In this document: positions 32,279 to 44,690 of the stretch, piece by piece
Position numbering within the stretch: position 1 is the stretch's first letter
Layout of the letters: every line of letters starts with the position of its first letter
Source: Dipteris shenzhenensis
Lineage: Eukaryota > Polypodiophyta > Polypodiopsida > Gleicheniales
Direction: 5' to 3' (one strand)
Length of the DNA stretch: 64,000 bases
NCBI GenBank assembly: GCA_047967505.1
Contig: CM106539.1
Notes under the pieces: generated by a model
Told to the model about the DNA's origin: nothing
The model's database searches: none
What the model saw: the letters and a program-made list of their open reading frames with translations, nothing else
Translations under genes and position numbers: made by a program

Positions 32279-34025
32279 CTAGCAATCTAGCAGCAACTTC
32301 CACCATTGCCACAGCATAAGAAGAAGGTCTACACTTGCACCAATGGTGTCCACATTTCTAGTAGATCCTACCATTGCTTGAGCATAGGAAGAATGGAACA
32401 AGAAAGACAAATATGCATATGATTTGATCAAACAAAATGTGCAAGATGTCATGCTAGGACAGCTCATCACAGTGAAGACATCAAAAGAAGCATGGGATAT
32501 GTAGCAGCTCTTTATGAGTCTAAGAACACATCCAAGATTCTCCCATTGAGAAACTAGATCAACTAGAGTTTTCTCAACAATGGAAATGATACCGATCATG
32601 CTTACGTACTAAAAAATAAGGCTTACAACAATCCACTCAAAGCAGTAGGAGAAACTCTGAATCCTGCAGAAATGGTTCAAGTCATCTTGAATGGACTAGG
32701 AGAGGGATACGAGAATCTAGTCCAGGGTGTTGCCATTCAACAACAAATTCCAACATTGGAAGAGCTACGGTCAGTGTTACTTGCTGAAGAACTCAAGATT
32801 TAGGCCATTCAAGCACACAAGGTTCATTCCAAGGATCAAGTATTTATAGATTTAGACAAAGGTAAAGTTAGAGGTAGAGGCAAAGGTACAACATCTTAGC
32901 AACGAAGTGGTCGTCATCATTAACAAAATCAGCATCAACAGCATTAGCATTCGCAGAAGCATCAACATCATCATCCAAGAGGAAATCAATCCAACAAAGG
33001 AATATTTCAAGGAAGAGGGAATGCATCAAGGTCAATCCAGCAACAACAATCAAGGGAACTTTTGTGGAAGAGGAAATCATCATGGTGGGAATTCACATCA
33101 TAGTCATTATGCTAATGCAACCTTATAATAAGTATCTTTCAAGTGAGGATATGTAGAAGATAGCGGTGCATCATCACACATGACAAAACATCTGCATGGC
33201 TCACAGAGATGAAACCATTAGAAGGACCGTCAATGAATTTTATTAACATTGCAGATAACACACCAAACCTAGTTCAAGGGAAAGGCATTATCCCTATGAA
33301 CAATTTCAATGGTACAAAAGGACTGGTGAAAGATGTACTCTATGTTTCGAAGCTCAACAAAAACCTCTTATCAGTTGGGCAAATGATAGAACACAACTAT
33401 CAAGTCATCTTTGATGGGGATGATTGCACGATCAGAGACAAATCCAGAGGATATCATCCAATGGGAAAAGTAGCCAAGAAAGGATGCTTGTTTAGAGTGT
33501 TAGCTTTAGGACCAGATTTGCATGCCATGTCAGTTTAGCAGCAACCTTTGCCACTTTTCATTGTATGGCATAAGAGATATGGACATGTCCATTTCAAAAC
33601 CTTGATGCAGCTAAGAAATTAGAATCTGGAAATTGAAATTCCTAAACTTCAATTACTTGGAAATAATTGTGAAGCATGTTGCTCTGGCAAAAAAAAGAGA
33701 ACCAATTTTGGTAGAAGCACCTTTTGAGCAAGAGGCATTCTTGATTTAATTCATACAGATGTATGGGGTTATGCACAGACCCACAACGCCAATGGTTCAT
33801 ATTATTACTTGACTTTCATCGATGACAGCTATGGCGCATATTGTTGGGTCTACTTTTTGAAAGAGAAATCTAGTGTCTTTTCTGAGAGTATTTTCTAGAT
33901 TTCAAGAATTCAAAGCCAAGGTTGACAACGAGACATACAAAGATCAAAGTCATGAGATCAGACAGAGGAGATGAATACATGTCTTCAACATTAACAAACT
34001 TTTGCAGAAGTAATGGCTTCGAAGA
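32279..34025 (+). pseudogene. Decayed Copia gag-protease-integrase
   Basis: Pieces in Copia order but several frames: gag helix DLIKQNVQDVMLGQLITVKT, then ETLNPAEMVQVILNGLGEGY and LEELRSVLLAEELKI. A broken protease block follows, with SSHMTKHL-like remnants near 33165-33195. The protease/integrase connector 33209-33538 contains VLYVSKLNKNLLSVGQMIEH. The integrase zinc region is WHKRYGHVHFKTL with CEACCSGK, then LDLIHTDVWGY and YYYLTFIDDSYG, stopping near FCRSNGF at about 34020. RT and RNase H are absent, and the scrap is cut off by the inverted-repeat element. Many stops make it old. It abuts the right end of the CACTA element. Confidence 0.85.
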
Positions 34026-34044
34026 TAGTTTACTCTAGCTTCCG

Positions 34045-34216
34045 ACCTCTATGCGGCGATAACTACCTTTGATATATCAATGAAACTCTCCCATCTTCTC
34101 CAACGCGGTACTACCAACACTCATTTTTCTTGCACCTATCTTTGTTGTACACATTTCCTTTTTACAATATCCTTATTTGAGCTCTCTAGTTTGGACTGTC
34201 TTCCATTAATGAAGCC
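34045..34216 (+). repeat. Left terminal inverted repeat of the 6-kb element
   Basis: Pairs with 39936-40086. It contains CCTTATTTGAGCTCTCTAG, ACACATTTCC and GTCTTCCATTAATGAAGCC. It carries a short extra segment (TTGATATATCAATGAAACTC) that the right copy lacks. Confidence 0.75.
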
Positions 34217-34325
34217 TTTTTACAATATCCACATAGGGAGCAAAGAAAGATTCCAATGGGCCAATCAATCCCTTTTTCTCACTCTATATCTACCTCTCTC
34301 ACTTTTTTGTAAAACTATCCATCAC

Positions 34326-34554
<229 letters not shown>

Positions 34555-34562
34555 TATTACGG

Positions 34563-35960
34563 CTGGTTTTCTAATCATAAATATTAAGCGCCTATTGAAG
34601 CCAAAATTCTCCTAATAAAAAAAAAAAGTACCAATTTAGGGATCCAACATATCAACTGCCTAGGAAATCTAAAACGGTTGGAAGAAGAAGGGAGCTATGA
34701 TATGGCAAGAGTAGAAAAGGAAGAAGAGCAAGCTTTGTCTAATATCATGTTGCAAATCATGTGAGTGTACAATGGCGAGGAGAGAGATGGAGGAGCACAC
34801 AAATAAAATCAAAGGAGAGGTCTTTGATTATGAGCCTTCTTTAAAGAGGAAGGCTATAGGAAATCCATGCCATACAAGAGAGGTGACCACCCACGAAATA
34901 GAAACCAAGTCCCAATCATTAAATATCTACATTCTCCAATCATAAGAGGTAGATTCAAACACCTCTAGTCATCTTGATGTACAAATCTCAACTGGGTGTT
35001 GTTGATATTGTTGTAGGAGTTTTGGTCTTAATTTTCTAATTATTGGACAATTATTCATAATTTCTTCTACTGGAGGATGCTCACAAGTTTTAACTTCCAA
35101 TTACCATCATTGTTATCCTCCAATTTGCTGTTTTGACCTAAGAATACTCAAATTCATGTCCAATTGATAATTATAGGCATGTTCATATCAAAAGTTAACT
35201 AACTCAAAAAGTAGTGTGAAAGCTGATAAAAGTAGGCCAAGATATAGCATAAGATATTACGAATCTACAAACGATAACAAGAGTTATGCTCTTTAATATA
35301 CCAAAAGTGGGCTTCACATGTGTGGCATATGATATTCTAAAGTTGTTGCTGAAGATTCCATTTTAATTCAACACAAAATGACCAAGAGGTGGCATGTGGT
35401 CTACACGGACAAATGATATGGCAAGGTATACCATGTGTAAGAAAATTTTAAATAGGGTCTAATGAGTGGTGCGAGGGGTCAATTTTAGTGCTAGTGAGGT
35501 CATGATGGATGGAATGATGGAGATATGGTAGTGGTAGAAGTGGTAGATTACAATGGCAAGAGCATGACCGTGTGAAAGACAATGTGTCTTGGGAATTGAT
35601 TGCTCTGTATGGAGTAGTAGATGTAGTGGGGAGGCTCCAATAGACATATCAAAGGAGGATGCAATAGCACATGGTGGTAGGGAGAAGTTGTAGTAGATAG
35701 GAGAGGAGTAGGAGAGAAACTATGTGGCTATAGAGGTAGAGGGCATAGATGGGGGGCACGTAGCTGAGTTGGTAGCATGCCTTATCTTCAGTAGAGGAGT
35801 ACCAATGGGGGGGCACATAGAGGAAGTGCACATAGCGCGAGACATGCAATGCAAGCATCAAGGCTAGAATGAGGTCCAATGAATGTTAGTATGAGATCAA
35901 GGACCAATCAGAAGGGTCCATTGGTGGGAGAAAGGCTTTGCGTGCTCCAAAGCACACGTG
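34563..35960 (+). repeat. Long direct repeat, copy A
   Basis: About 1.4 kb that recurs, diverged and with small deletions, at 38502-39780. Shared landmarks include GGTTTTCTAATCAC/TAAATATTAAG, GGAGGAGCACACAA, CCATGCCATACAAGAG, GTGGGCTTCACATGTGTGGCA and GCGCGAGACATGCAAT. Non-coding. Confidence 0.8.
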
Positions 35961-36354
35961 TTTGTGTTTTTTAGAGGAAAACTGATTTGAAGTAGTAAAC
36001 AAATATAATGGAGGGCATGAACCAAATAACACCCACAGACTTTGAACCAAAAGTAAACTTTATTGATGCTTGAATATCAGATCTCATATTCCTTCTAAAT
36101 GCATCTATAGAGGATGGATTAGGAACAAGCCATTCTTGACTATCAAAGTTAGGAAGAGGAATAGGATGGAGGCTTCCATATGCACCTGCTCTTTGAGTAC
36201 TTGGTAGCATGCATTATAGAAATATACTAAACTCTCTTAAGGAGGAACAACACCGTCCGAAGAACATTAACTCCCTAATGTTTGAATGGAAATCCTGAAA
36301 TGTTCTCGTAGGACTATCCAAGGGGTAGATTTTGACTTCAGTAGAAGGAAAGAT

Positions 36355-36480
36355 ATCCACATAGGGAGCAAAGAAAGATGCCAGTGGGCCAATCAATCCC
36401 TTTTCTTTGACTCTGTATCTAGCTCGCTCACTTTTTTGTAAAACTATCCATCACACACGCACATACACACACACACACAC
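36355..36480 (+). repeat. Repeat of the left arm interior
   Basis: ATCCACATAGGGAGCAAAG through AAAACTATCCATCACACAC matches 34230-34340, just inside the left terminal repeat. It suggests internal reshuffling of the element. Confidence 0.75.
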
Positions 36481-36695
36481 CACTCCTCTCTCTCTCTCTC
36501 TCTCTCGCTCTCTCTCTCTATATATATATAAACATACACACACACACACACATACATACATTATACATACATACATATATATATTATTATTTTTTAATTT
36601 TATTTTCACTCCCTCCCCCCCTCTACTCTCTCGCCCTACTCTATCCCTTACACCCCTCACACCTCTATGTGTGTGTGTGTGTGTGTGTCTTTGTC
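36445..36695. repeat. CA, CT, TA and GT microsatellites
   Basis: Mixed simple repeats: CA near 36455-36480, CT near 36486-36520, CA near 36536-36552 and GT near 36667-36688. The surrounding 35.96-37.0 kb holds no recognisable gene. Confidence 0.9.
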
Positions 36696-36999
36696 TCACT
36701 TCCTCTCCCCCTAATCTCTCCGCTCCACACCCTCTCTCGACAGACGTACACATTAGAATGGACATATGAAGTGCCATAATGAAAAAAATATAACATAAAA
36801 GAGAAAAATACAATTCGAGGGAAAGCAAGTTTGATTTGCAGGGTCCAAGTTCATGTCTCGAGCCATGTACATATGTTGGACCTTTACCTTGAGTCATTTC
36901 CATTCACTTAATGCTTCTCTTTCTTTGTTCTATCATCTCTTGAAACCTTGAATAGACCTATTGGAGATTACATTAACCTAAACTCATGAGGAATCCAAC

Positions 37000-38510
37000 A
37001 TCCCTATCATCCTTCAAAATGCAACCCACACAAGATTGAATTGATCTCTTTGGTCTAGGGAAGGGGAGTTCTTCACCATCGTAGAAACAATTGGAGCAAG
37101 CAAAGAGAGAGAGGTTGGGAGGAGGAAGAGGTTGAGAGGAGGCGGTTGCTTAGAGTAGGCTAAGAGAAGTGAAGAGGTTAAGAGGAAGAGGCTGAGAGGA
37201 GGAAGAGGTTGAGAGGAAAGGTCATGAGTCAATGAGGACAGTTGGGGAGGACTCCTAGGAGGTGTTTGAGGGGGTGGGGTACTTATGGAAAAAAGCAAAA
37301 ATGTGGAGGGAATAAAAACTTCTGATTTTTGGAGAGGGAGGAGGGTAGGGGGACCCTCTAGAAGTTAAGAGGGGGGGTAAATGCCCAAGGAGGGGGGGTA
37401 AAAGCCCAAGGAGGTGGGGGGGGGGGGAAAGTGGGAGCCCAATGAGAGACAAGTATTGAATCGTGTAGTCTTTTAATGCCCAATCCTTCCCATTGGCTGG
37501 TTTTCTAATCACAAATATTAAGAGCCTATTGAATCCAAAATTGTCCTAATTTTTAAAAAAAGTATCAATTTAGTGAGTAGATTTAGGTAGCCAACATATC
37601 AATTGCCTAAAATAAAATCCAAAACGGTTGGAAGAAGAAGGGAGCTATGATATGGCAAGAGTAGAAAACGGAGAAGGCGGTTGAGAGGAGCAAGAGGAGG
37701 CTGAGAGGAGGTTGAGAAGGGAAAGACATTGAAGAAAAGGTCATATGAGTCAATGAGGATAGTTGGGGAGAACTCCTAGGAGGTGTTTGAGGGGGTGGGG
37801 TACTTATGGAAAAAAGCAAAAATGTGGAGGGAATAAAAACTTTTTTGGAGAGGGAGGAGGGTAGGGGGACCCTCTAGAAGTTAAGAGGGGGGGTAAATGC
37901 CCAAGGAGGGGGGGTAAAAGCCCAAGGAGGTGGGGGGGGGGGCAAGTGGGAGCCCAATGAGAGACAAATATTGAATCGTGTAGTCTTTTAATGCCCAATC
38001 CTTCCCATTGGTTGGTTTTCTAATCACAAATATTAAGGGCCTATTGAATCCAAAATTGTCCTAATTTTTTAAAAAAGTATCAATTTAGTGAGTAGATTTA
38101 GGTAGCCAACATATCAATTGCCTACATATGGCAAGAGTAGAAAATGGAGAAGGCGATTGAGTGGAGCAAGAGGAGGCTGAGAGGAGGTTGAGAAGGGAAA
38201 TACATTGAGGAAAAGGTCATGAGTCAATGAGGATAATTGGGGAGAACTCCTAGGAGGTGTTTGTGGGGGTGGAGACACTTATGAAGAAAAGCAAAAATGT
38301 GGAGGGAATAAAAACTTCTGATTTTTGGAGAGGGAGGAGGGTAGGGGGACCCTCCAGAAGTTAAGAGGGGGGGTAGATGCCCAAGGAGGGGGGGGCTAAA
38401 AGCCCAAGGAGGTGGGGGGGGGGGGGGCAACAAGTGGGAGCCCAATGAGAGACAAATATGGATTCGTCGAGTCTTTTAATGCCCAAGCCTTCCCATTGGA
38501 TGGTTTTCTA
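37000..38510 (+). repeat. Three tandem units of about 0.5 kb
   Basis: The landmark GGTTTTCTAATCACAAATATT recurs at 37499, 38014 and 38502, and GGTCATGAGTCAATGAGG / GGAGGGTAGGGGGACCCTC recurs in each interval. Spacing is about 515 and 488 bp. Each unit carries a poly-G run (up to 16 G) in GGAGGTGGGGGGGG, a possible G-quadruplex site. Non-coding. Confidence 0.85.
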
Positions 38511-39780
38511 ATCACAAATATTAAGGGCCTATTGAATCCAAAATTGTCCTAATTTTTAAAAAAAGTATCAATTTAGGGAGTAGATTGAGGTAGCTAACAT
38601 ATCAGCTGCCTATGAAATCCGAAAAGGTTGGAAGAAGGGAGCTATGATACTGCAAGAGTAGAAAATGGAGAAGAGCAAGCTTTCTTTAATATCATGTTGC
38701 AAATCACGTGAGTGCACAATGGTGAGGAGAGAGATGGAGGAGCACACAAGTAGAATCAAATGAGAGGTCTTTGATTATGAGCCTTCTTTAAAGAGGAAGG
38801 CTATAGGCAATCCATGCCATACAAGAGAGGAGGTGACCACCCACAAAATAGAAACCAAGTCTCAATCATCGAATATCAACATTTTCCAATCAAAAGAGGT
38901 AGATTCAAACCCGTCTAGCCATCTTGATGTATAAATCTCAACTAGGTGTTGTTGATATTGTTGTAGAAGTTTTGGTCTTAATTCTCTAACTGTATGACAA
39001 TTTCTTCAATTGGAGAATGCTCACAAAGTTTTAACTTCCAATTAATATCATTGTTATCCTCCAATTTCCTATTTCGATCTAAGAATACTCAAATTCATGT
39101 CTAATTGATAATTATAGGCTATCAAAACTTAACTAACTCAGAAAGTAGTGTGAAAGATGATAAAAGTAGGCCAAGGTATAGCATAAAATATTATGAATCT
39201 AGAAACAATATACCAAAAGTGGGCTTCACATGTGTGGCACAAAATGACCAAGAGGTGGCATGTGGTCTACATGGATTAATGATGTGGCAAGGTCTACCAT
39301 GTGTAAGAAAATTTTAAATAGGGTCTAATGAGTGGTCCTAGGGGCTGATTTTAGTGCTAGTGAGGTGATAGATTACAATGGCAAGAGGGTGACTGTGTGA
39401 AAGACAATGTGTCCTGGGAGTTGATAGCTCCAGATGGAGTAGTAGATGTATTGGGGAGGCTACAATAGACATATCAAAGGAGGATGCGATAGCACGTGGT
39501 GGTAGGGAGAAGTTGCAGTAGATAGGAGAGAAACTATGTGGCTACAGAGGTAGAGGGCATAGATGGGGGGCACATAGCTGAGTTGGCAGCATGCGTGGGG
39601 TCTTCAGTGGAGGAGTAGCAATGGGGGGGCAGATAGAGGAAGTGCACATAGCGCGAGACATGCAATACAGGCAGCAAGGCTAGAATCAGGTCCAATGAAT
39701 GTTAATATGAGATCAAGGGACCTATCAGAAGGGTCTATTGGTGGGAGAAAGGCTTTGCATGCTCCGAAGCATTCCAACTA
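38502..39780 (+). repeat. Long direct repeat, copy A'
   Basis: Second copy of 34563-35960 within the same element. It lacks several short stretches present in the first copy. Confidence 0.8.
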
Positions 39781-39935
39781 AAAACAAGAGGGACATCCAC
39801 TTGAGCTCTCTCCCATAACTCTCTCTCTGTCTCTCTCTCTCTCTCCCCCCTTCAAACTAGACCAAGAGCTAGTATGAGCCTCAAGTTGGTGGGTTGATTG
39901 TAAACTGACCAAAATATCGGGAACATAACAGGTTG

Positions 39936-40086
39936 AAGGCTTCATTAATGGAAGACAAAAAGAACTAGAGAGCTCAAATAAGGATATTGTAAAAAGGAAA
40001 TGTGTACAACAGAGATAGGTGCAAGAAAAAGGAGTGGTGGTAGCACCATGTTGGAGAAGACGTGAAAGGTAGTTATCGGATAAAGG
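39936..40086 (-). repeat. Right terminal inverted repeat of the 6-kb element
   Basis: Inverted match to 34045-34216. It ends near GGTAGTTATCGG, with weaker similarity through GGGAGCTAGACTAG. Confidence 0.75.
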
Positions 40087-40105
40087 CTGGGAGCTAGACT
40101 AGTCT

Positions 40106-40815
40106 AGTTAAAATCCAAACATGCACTTGTATAGAAATGATAAGCAATCATGTTCAAAAATGTAAGAAGGCAACTTGTGTATGGGTATTTCAAATGTAAC
40201 TTGTTTCCAATGCATGCTTGTTGGTACCGTACTCTACTGATTTGTAAGAGTGACCCTACCTACCTAGGACCTGGATGTTGCCTTGAATAGTACATTTAAG
40301 GCTTTCAAGCCCCTTTGGCAACTCCTTGTCATGGCCAAAGCATAGGCGAGCATATGCCGCAGTTACATGTGTTGATGAGGGGTAGCTAGAATTTGCACGA
40401 GTAATTGAATTCCATAGCTACAGGCTCAATACCAATCTAAGCATATGCTTGACTAGGATGCATTTACATTCGTTGATGACAGGTAGCTCAGTAATTGAAT
40501 TCCCACGTGGCCACCCTTAATGTTTAGAGAAAGCTAGTTGCATATCTAGAGCTAAGCATAGGAGGATGTATATAGCGTGAATTTACGTTTATTGATAATG
40601 GTCTTCTCAGCAATAGATTTGTTCTTAGAAATCTTGTCTCATTTTATTGTTCGTATACTTCATGCTCCAAAGAAAAGTGCATGGAAGAGAGAGAAGCCGG
40701 GAAGTACAAACTTGAGAGAGGTGTGGGGATTTTGTGAGTTTGGAAATTTATAATAATTATTAAAAAGCAGGAATTACGAGCAAAATCAAAGGAAGCTTAG
40801 GCTGTAAGGAAGAGG
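40106..40815. other. Flank with a diverged ~100-bp duplication
   Basis: Two diverged copies around 40340-40440 and 40440-40540 share AAGCATATGC-like and GAGTAATTGAATTCC words. Otherwise AT-rich and non-coding. Its right part is the upstream region of the kinase-like gene. Confidence 0.4.
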
Positions 40816-40886
40816 TTGTTTGCTGGCAAAATGCAGCTGAGACGCGTGGCGTGCGGCGCCGCCAAAAAGCCATGGCGGCGGAACAA

Positions 40887-40894
40887 CTATAAAG
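40887..40894 (+). promoter_or_regulatory. TATA box of the kinase-like gene
   Basis: CTATAAAG in a GC-rich promoter, about 145 bp before the ATG. The leader between them has two copies of TTTCTTCATCAGCCTCGTCT about 50 bp apart. Confidence 0.6.
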
Positions 40895-41036
40895 CAGCGC
40901 ATTTCGCATTCCACCGGCTTTCTTCATCACCTAATTTCTTCATCAGCCTCGTCTCGCTCGCTTTCTTGCTGCTGCTGCTCACCACCTTTCTTCATCAGCC
41001 TCGTCTCGCTCCCTGCCTCCCTGCAGCTGGCTGGCT

Positions 41037-41652
41037 ATGGCGACGCTGGCCTCCCCGACCCAAAGCCAGAGCCTAACTCGCAAGCGCCCCCGCTCCCTCC
41101 CCTCCAACCTCCTCCTTCCCCCCCACTTCTACACCCCCGACATCTCCCTCCTCTTCTCCCTCGGCCCCGAGCTCGGCCGTGGCTCCTTCGCCACCACCTT
41201 TCGCTGCCTCGAGAAATCCTCGGGCCTCCCCTTCGCCTGCAAATCCATCGACAAGTCCTCCCTCTTCAACCCCCAAGACGCAGCCGACGTCGCCACCGAA
41301 ATCTCCATCATGCACCACCTCTCCGGCAATCCAGCATCATCAGCTGCGCTTCACGGGCGCTCCTTGGAGCAACGTCTCTCCTGCTGCCATCGACCTCATC
41401 CAGGGAATGCTGTGCCGGGATGTCCGAGCCAGGCTCACGCCAGCCCAGGTGCTTGCACACCCTTGGATTGTAGCAGCAGCTGCTACTAATCCAGCAAACA
41501 GTGATGGCGCCAGCGTCTGCCCCAACCCCACTGCTGCCACCCTCCCTCCAGCTCCCAAACGTCGGGCCTGCAAGGGAGCTCCTCGTCGACGGCGCTTTCA
41601 TGGCCGGGCCGGGCAGCTCGCAGCTCGACCTCCACAGCTCTGTGTTTTCTGA
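41037..41652 (+). pseudogene. CDPK/PEPRK-like Ser/Thr kinase with internal deletion
   Basis: The ATG at 41037 in good context starts MATLASPTQSQSLTRKRPRS. The kinase N-lobe follows: LGPELGRGSFATTFRC (glycine loop), FACKSI (ATP lysine) and EISIMHHLSGNP (helix C). The frame is then lost at 41325-41345. A second frame resumes with LRFTGAPWSNVSPAAIDLI, GMLCRDVRARLTPAQVLAHP and WI, the end of the C-lobe. By comparison with calcium-dependent and related plant kinases, roughly 190 residues are gone, including HRD and DFG, so it cannot be catalytic. The gene is strikingly GC-rich against AT-rich surroundings and keeps promoter and leader, so it looks like a duplicated or moved gene piece rather than a processed copy. 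An intron explanation fails because no GT-AG pair fits. Confidence 0.8.
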
Positions 41653-42232
41653 TCAGTCGAGCTACAAATTCAATCGTAACACTACATGATGCGATGATGC
41701 AGAAGGCAGTATATACTTGCAGAGAAACCACACCGCGGCCTGGAATGCCATGATAGCTACGTCACCTTCATCTGTTCATCTGTGTTCTTACTGCTTGCTG
41801 TCATGCAGGTCTGGTTTCTGATGGTAGCCGATAGTTTTCCAAAGAGGACTACTGGAACAGGCACAGGACCTGCTCCTCAGTATGTCACTTGAACATATTA
41901 ATACTTCATCTTGGTTGAGCTTGATTTCATCTTGCAGATTTCATCACAATGATGTTGAGCAGGCTGTGCGTGCCGCAAATTCACAACGATGTTGTGCGTG
42001 GCTGTTGCACTTGGGCCCATGTCCATCTCCCAGGAACATTTATTCTGCTTACAAGAGCCTTTGGGTCTGTTCTACCTGAAATACTACTGCCACACATCCT
42101 GGCCGTCGCATGATATGTTCAGGAAACAAAAATGCCACCATTGTGAAGCCATTTTGGCTATGTCTGGCATCCTTCACAAAAGTACAACTCATATAACAAT
42201 TTCGGACACCATTTTTGGCAGTTTTGGGAATA
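41653..42232. other. 3' flank of the kinase-like gene
   Basis: GC content falls gradually. The stretch may include the former 3' untranslated region. No coding frame is supported. Confidence 0.35.
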
Positions 42233-42367
42233 TCCTGATCAATTTGGATCAAATTTCAGGTCTGTCTTCACGGGCAGCATTCACATATTGAAAGTAATAA
42301 TCTGATCAATTTGGATCAGATTTCAGTTGTGTCTTCACAGGCAGCATTCACATATTGAAAGTAATAA
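42233..42367 (+). repeat. 67-bp tandem duplication
   Basis: Two copies of a unit from CTGATCAATTTGGATCA to CATATTGAAAGTAATAA, period 67 bp, few differences. Confidence 0.85.
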
Positions 42368-43081
42368 TTGTTACAAATTTATAGCTTATTGAATACATTT
42401 CATTGCAAGCCATATAATAAAGGCACGTCATGCAGTAAGATGTTCGAAATTTGATCATATCATATGATCAGAATTGAATGTAGTCTTTTCCAAAATGTTG
42501 AGAACATCAAACGCAATGTGTTTTCTCATTTATGTCGAATTTTGTAGAGCTAATTTTAATTGGGAAAAGTCTCATCAACAAAATGGACATGGATATCATA
42601 ATTGAGGCAATTTTACATCAAGCTGTTCAAGAGCACATGAGCTTCATCAACAAGTATCAAAAACTTATTTTAAGTCCAAATGAATGATATTTTTGGCAAA
42701 TAACGTGACTTTCAATAACTTACGCAAGTCCGTGTACATTTGAAGTCATATTGACAATCTAATTGGTAATCTTAGCAAATGCAATCAAGATCATGAGGAT
42801 CGTTGTAAGCATAAGGCTATCATTAGTCATGCTTTCTATTGAGCAGCTATTGGCAAAATTCAATCTATCATTTTATAGGTAAATAGCCATAAAGGTTTGT
42901 GCAATAAAAAAGAATTGATGGATCACTGAATTGATTATTCAATGCTCCAAATATTTTTCAATTAATGGACAACATATGGAAGGTTTTTCATAATCTAGCA
43001 CCAACAATGATTCACAAAGGCAAAACATAAACAACATTGAAGCTCTATCGAAAGAGATCATTATGTCATCATGTTTACACA
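42368..43081. other. AT-rich, no supported gene
   Basis: Short frames only. It could be the downstream part of the minus-strand frame that follows, but no similarity is visible. Confidence 0.35.
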
Positions 43082-43312
43082 CTACCAATATTCATTCATT
43101 ATAAGATCTTGGACCATAGTAGCAGTGCATTGACATTTACGGAGGTAATCATGCAAATCACCAAGTGCCAAGTGGGTTAGTTCATCACTTTGACATGTAG
43201 CCATCTCCAACAAATATAGCACTACAAAGCTTGCTATATCATAATATTTCACGTCAAGCTTTTCAACATAATTAGCACATAAAATTATTTGCAATATCAG
43301 CATCATATCCAA
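43082..43312 (-). CDS. Unrecognised exon-like frame
   Basis: A 76-codon minus-strand frame with a protein-like composition: helical, with YVEKLDVKYYDIASFVVLYL and LTHLALGDLHDYLRKC. No family is recognised. Length and lack of neighbours in frame suggest a stray exon or gene fragment; it may not be expressed. Confidence 0.3.
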   Translation of the reverse strand: MDMMLILQIILCANYVEKLDVKYYDIASFVVLYLLEMATCQSDELTHLALGDLHDYLRKCQCTATMVQDLIMNEYW

Positions 43313-43523
43313 TGTGGCATAAGATTAGATGAGTAATATCTATGCCACATCAATGGGGCAAAACACATAAAAGAATCTATAGTTAGCAATACTCTTTGGA
43401 CACATCAAAATCCTTCATATTTGCATATCAGAATCTGTAGCTTGTTTCCTTTATCAAGCACTCTTTAGGGATAATACTCCAATTTGTGTATAATATCTCT
43501 ATGCTGACACACTTATATGTGAT
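43313..43523. other. AT-rich spacer
   Basis: No feature seen before the CACTA-like end. Confidence 0.35.
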
Positions 43524-43745
43524 CACTACAAGAAAACTAGGTAGAAATGGCACCCGAATTGAATCTTCAATTTTGCCATTTCTTAGGTATGAAATTGCAA
43601 CCATTTCTCAAACAGTTATTGCCATATATTTGGAGAAATGGTAGTTGAAAATGGCAACCAAATCATGAATTAGAAATGGTAGCACAAAATGGCAACCATT
43701 TCTAGACTACCATTTCTTACAAATATATGGTAGTACAAAATGCAA
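43524..43745 (+). mobile_element. CACTA-like terminus with subterminal repeats
   Basis: CACTACAAGAAAA at 43524 is the classic plant CACTA end. It is followed by repeated AAATGGCA / CCATTTCT words in both orientations to about 43735. No matching right end (TTGTAGTG) was found nearby, so this is one end only or a truncated small element. Confidence 0.5.
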
Positions 43746-44099
43746 TACAAAATGCTTATGTGTGGTAAAAATACACAACAATCAACCATTCAAGCACGGC
43801 AAGGTATTCGATTGTTGCCAAACTTCTCGGGGGGGTCACTCATCATATGTAACCCTATCACGTGAGTTCAAAAGAAGGATATTTTTTATTCCTAAAATTT
43901 ACAAAAATAAATATACATAAGGGACTATTTAAAATAGTTTTGGAAAAAATTTACAGATTTGTATAGAAAAGGGGTACATTTTATTTATGAAAAAATTTAC
44001 AGATAAGGGATTTTAAATATAGGCCTTGAACGCACGTGATATAGAGGGTTTATATATAGTGACCCCCCCGAGCCAAACTTCCACTACCACCATTCACAC
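43746..44099. other. AT-rich spacer
   Basis: The phrase GACCCCCCCGAG near 44060 and GGGGGGGTCAC near 43830 form an inverted pair about 230 bp apart, bounding an AT-rich stretch. It could be a small foldback element; no gene. Confidence 0.35.
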
Positions 44100-44690
44100 C
44101 AATATCAATGCTTATCCTCAACACTTTTTCTTTAGTTTTTATTTCAAGACCATACCATCAATGTTAGTACAAGAGACACCTTCATTAATATTAGAATTGA
44201 TATTACCGTCTCTAAATTAATATCGATAAAATTGTAGGAAGTATCGATATTAGCATCCCATTTTTTGTCGATAATGCTCTGAAATTAAACACGCCATCAA
44301 CAAAACTTGTCACCAAAATCTCCAAAGTTTACCATTGAAAAAATTGGATAGGCGTGGAGTTTCACCCTGCACCTTGTAGGAATCAAATTAAATGCAAATG
44401 GCTTATCATCAACTCTTGTCCATTAGTTTTTCATTTCAAGGCCATACCATGAATGTTAGTACAAGAGCTACCTTCATGAATATTACCATCTCTAAATTAA
44501 TATTGATAAAACTATAGGAACTATAGATACTAGCATCCAATTTTCTGTCGATAATGCTTTGAAATAAAACACACCATCGATAAAAACTTGTCAAAATCTC
44601 CAAAGTTTACCATTGAAAATTTTGGATAGGTGTGGGGTCTCACCCAACACCTTGCAAGAATCAAATTAAATGCAACTATTTTTACAAACA
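44100..44690 (+). repeat. ~290-bp tandem duplication
   Basis: Two diverged copies (about 44105-44397 and 44398-44690) share TTTCAAGRCCATACCAT, ATGTTAGTACAAGAG, TCTCCAAAGTTTACCATTG and GAATCAAATTAAATGCAA. AT-rich, non-coding. Confidence 0.8.

Noticed and set aside
36407-36903. Frames of 120-150 codons near 36.4-36.9 kb
   Set aside because: Dominated by CT/CA/GT simple repeats and open on opposite strands over the same bases.
41325-41345. Intron as an explanation for the kinase frame change
   Set aside because: No GT-AG pair of intron length fits, and the missing residues are a coherent part of the kinase fold, so a deletion is the simpler reading.
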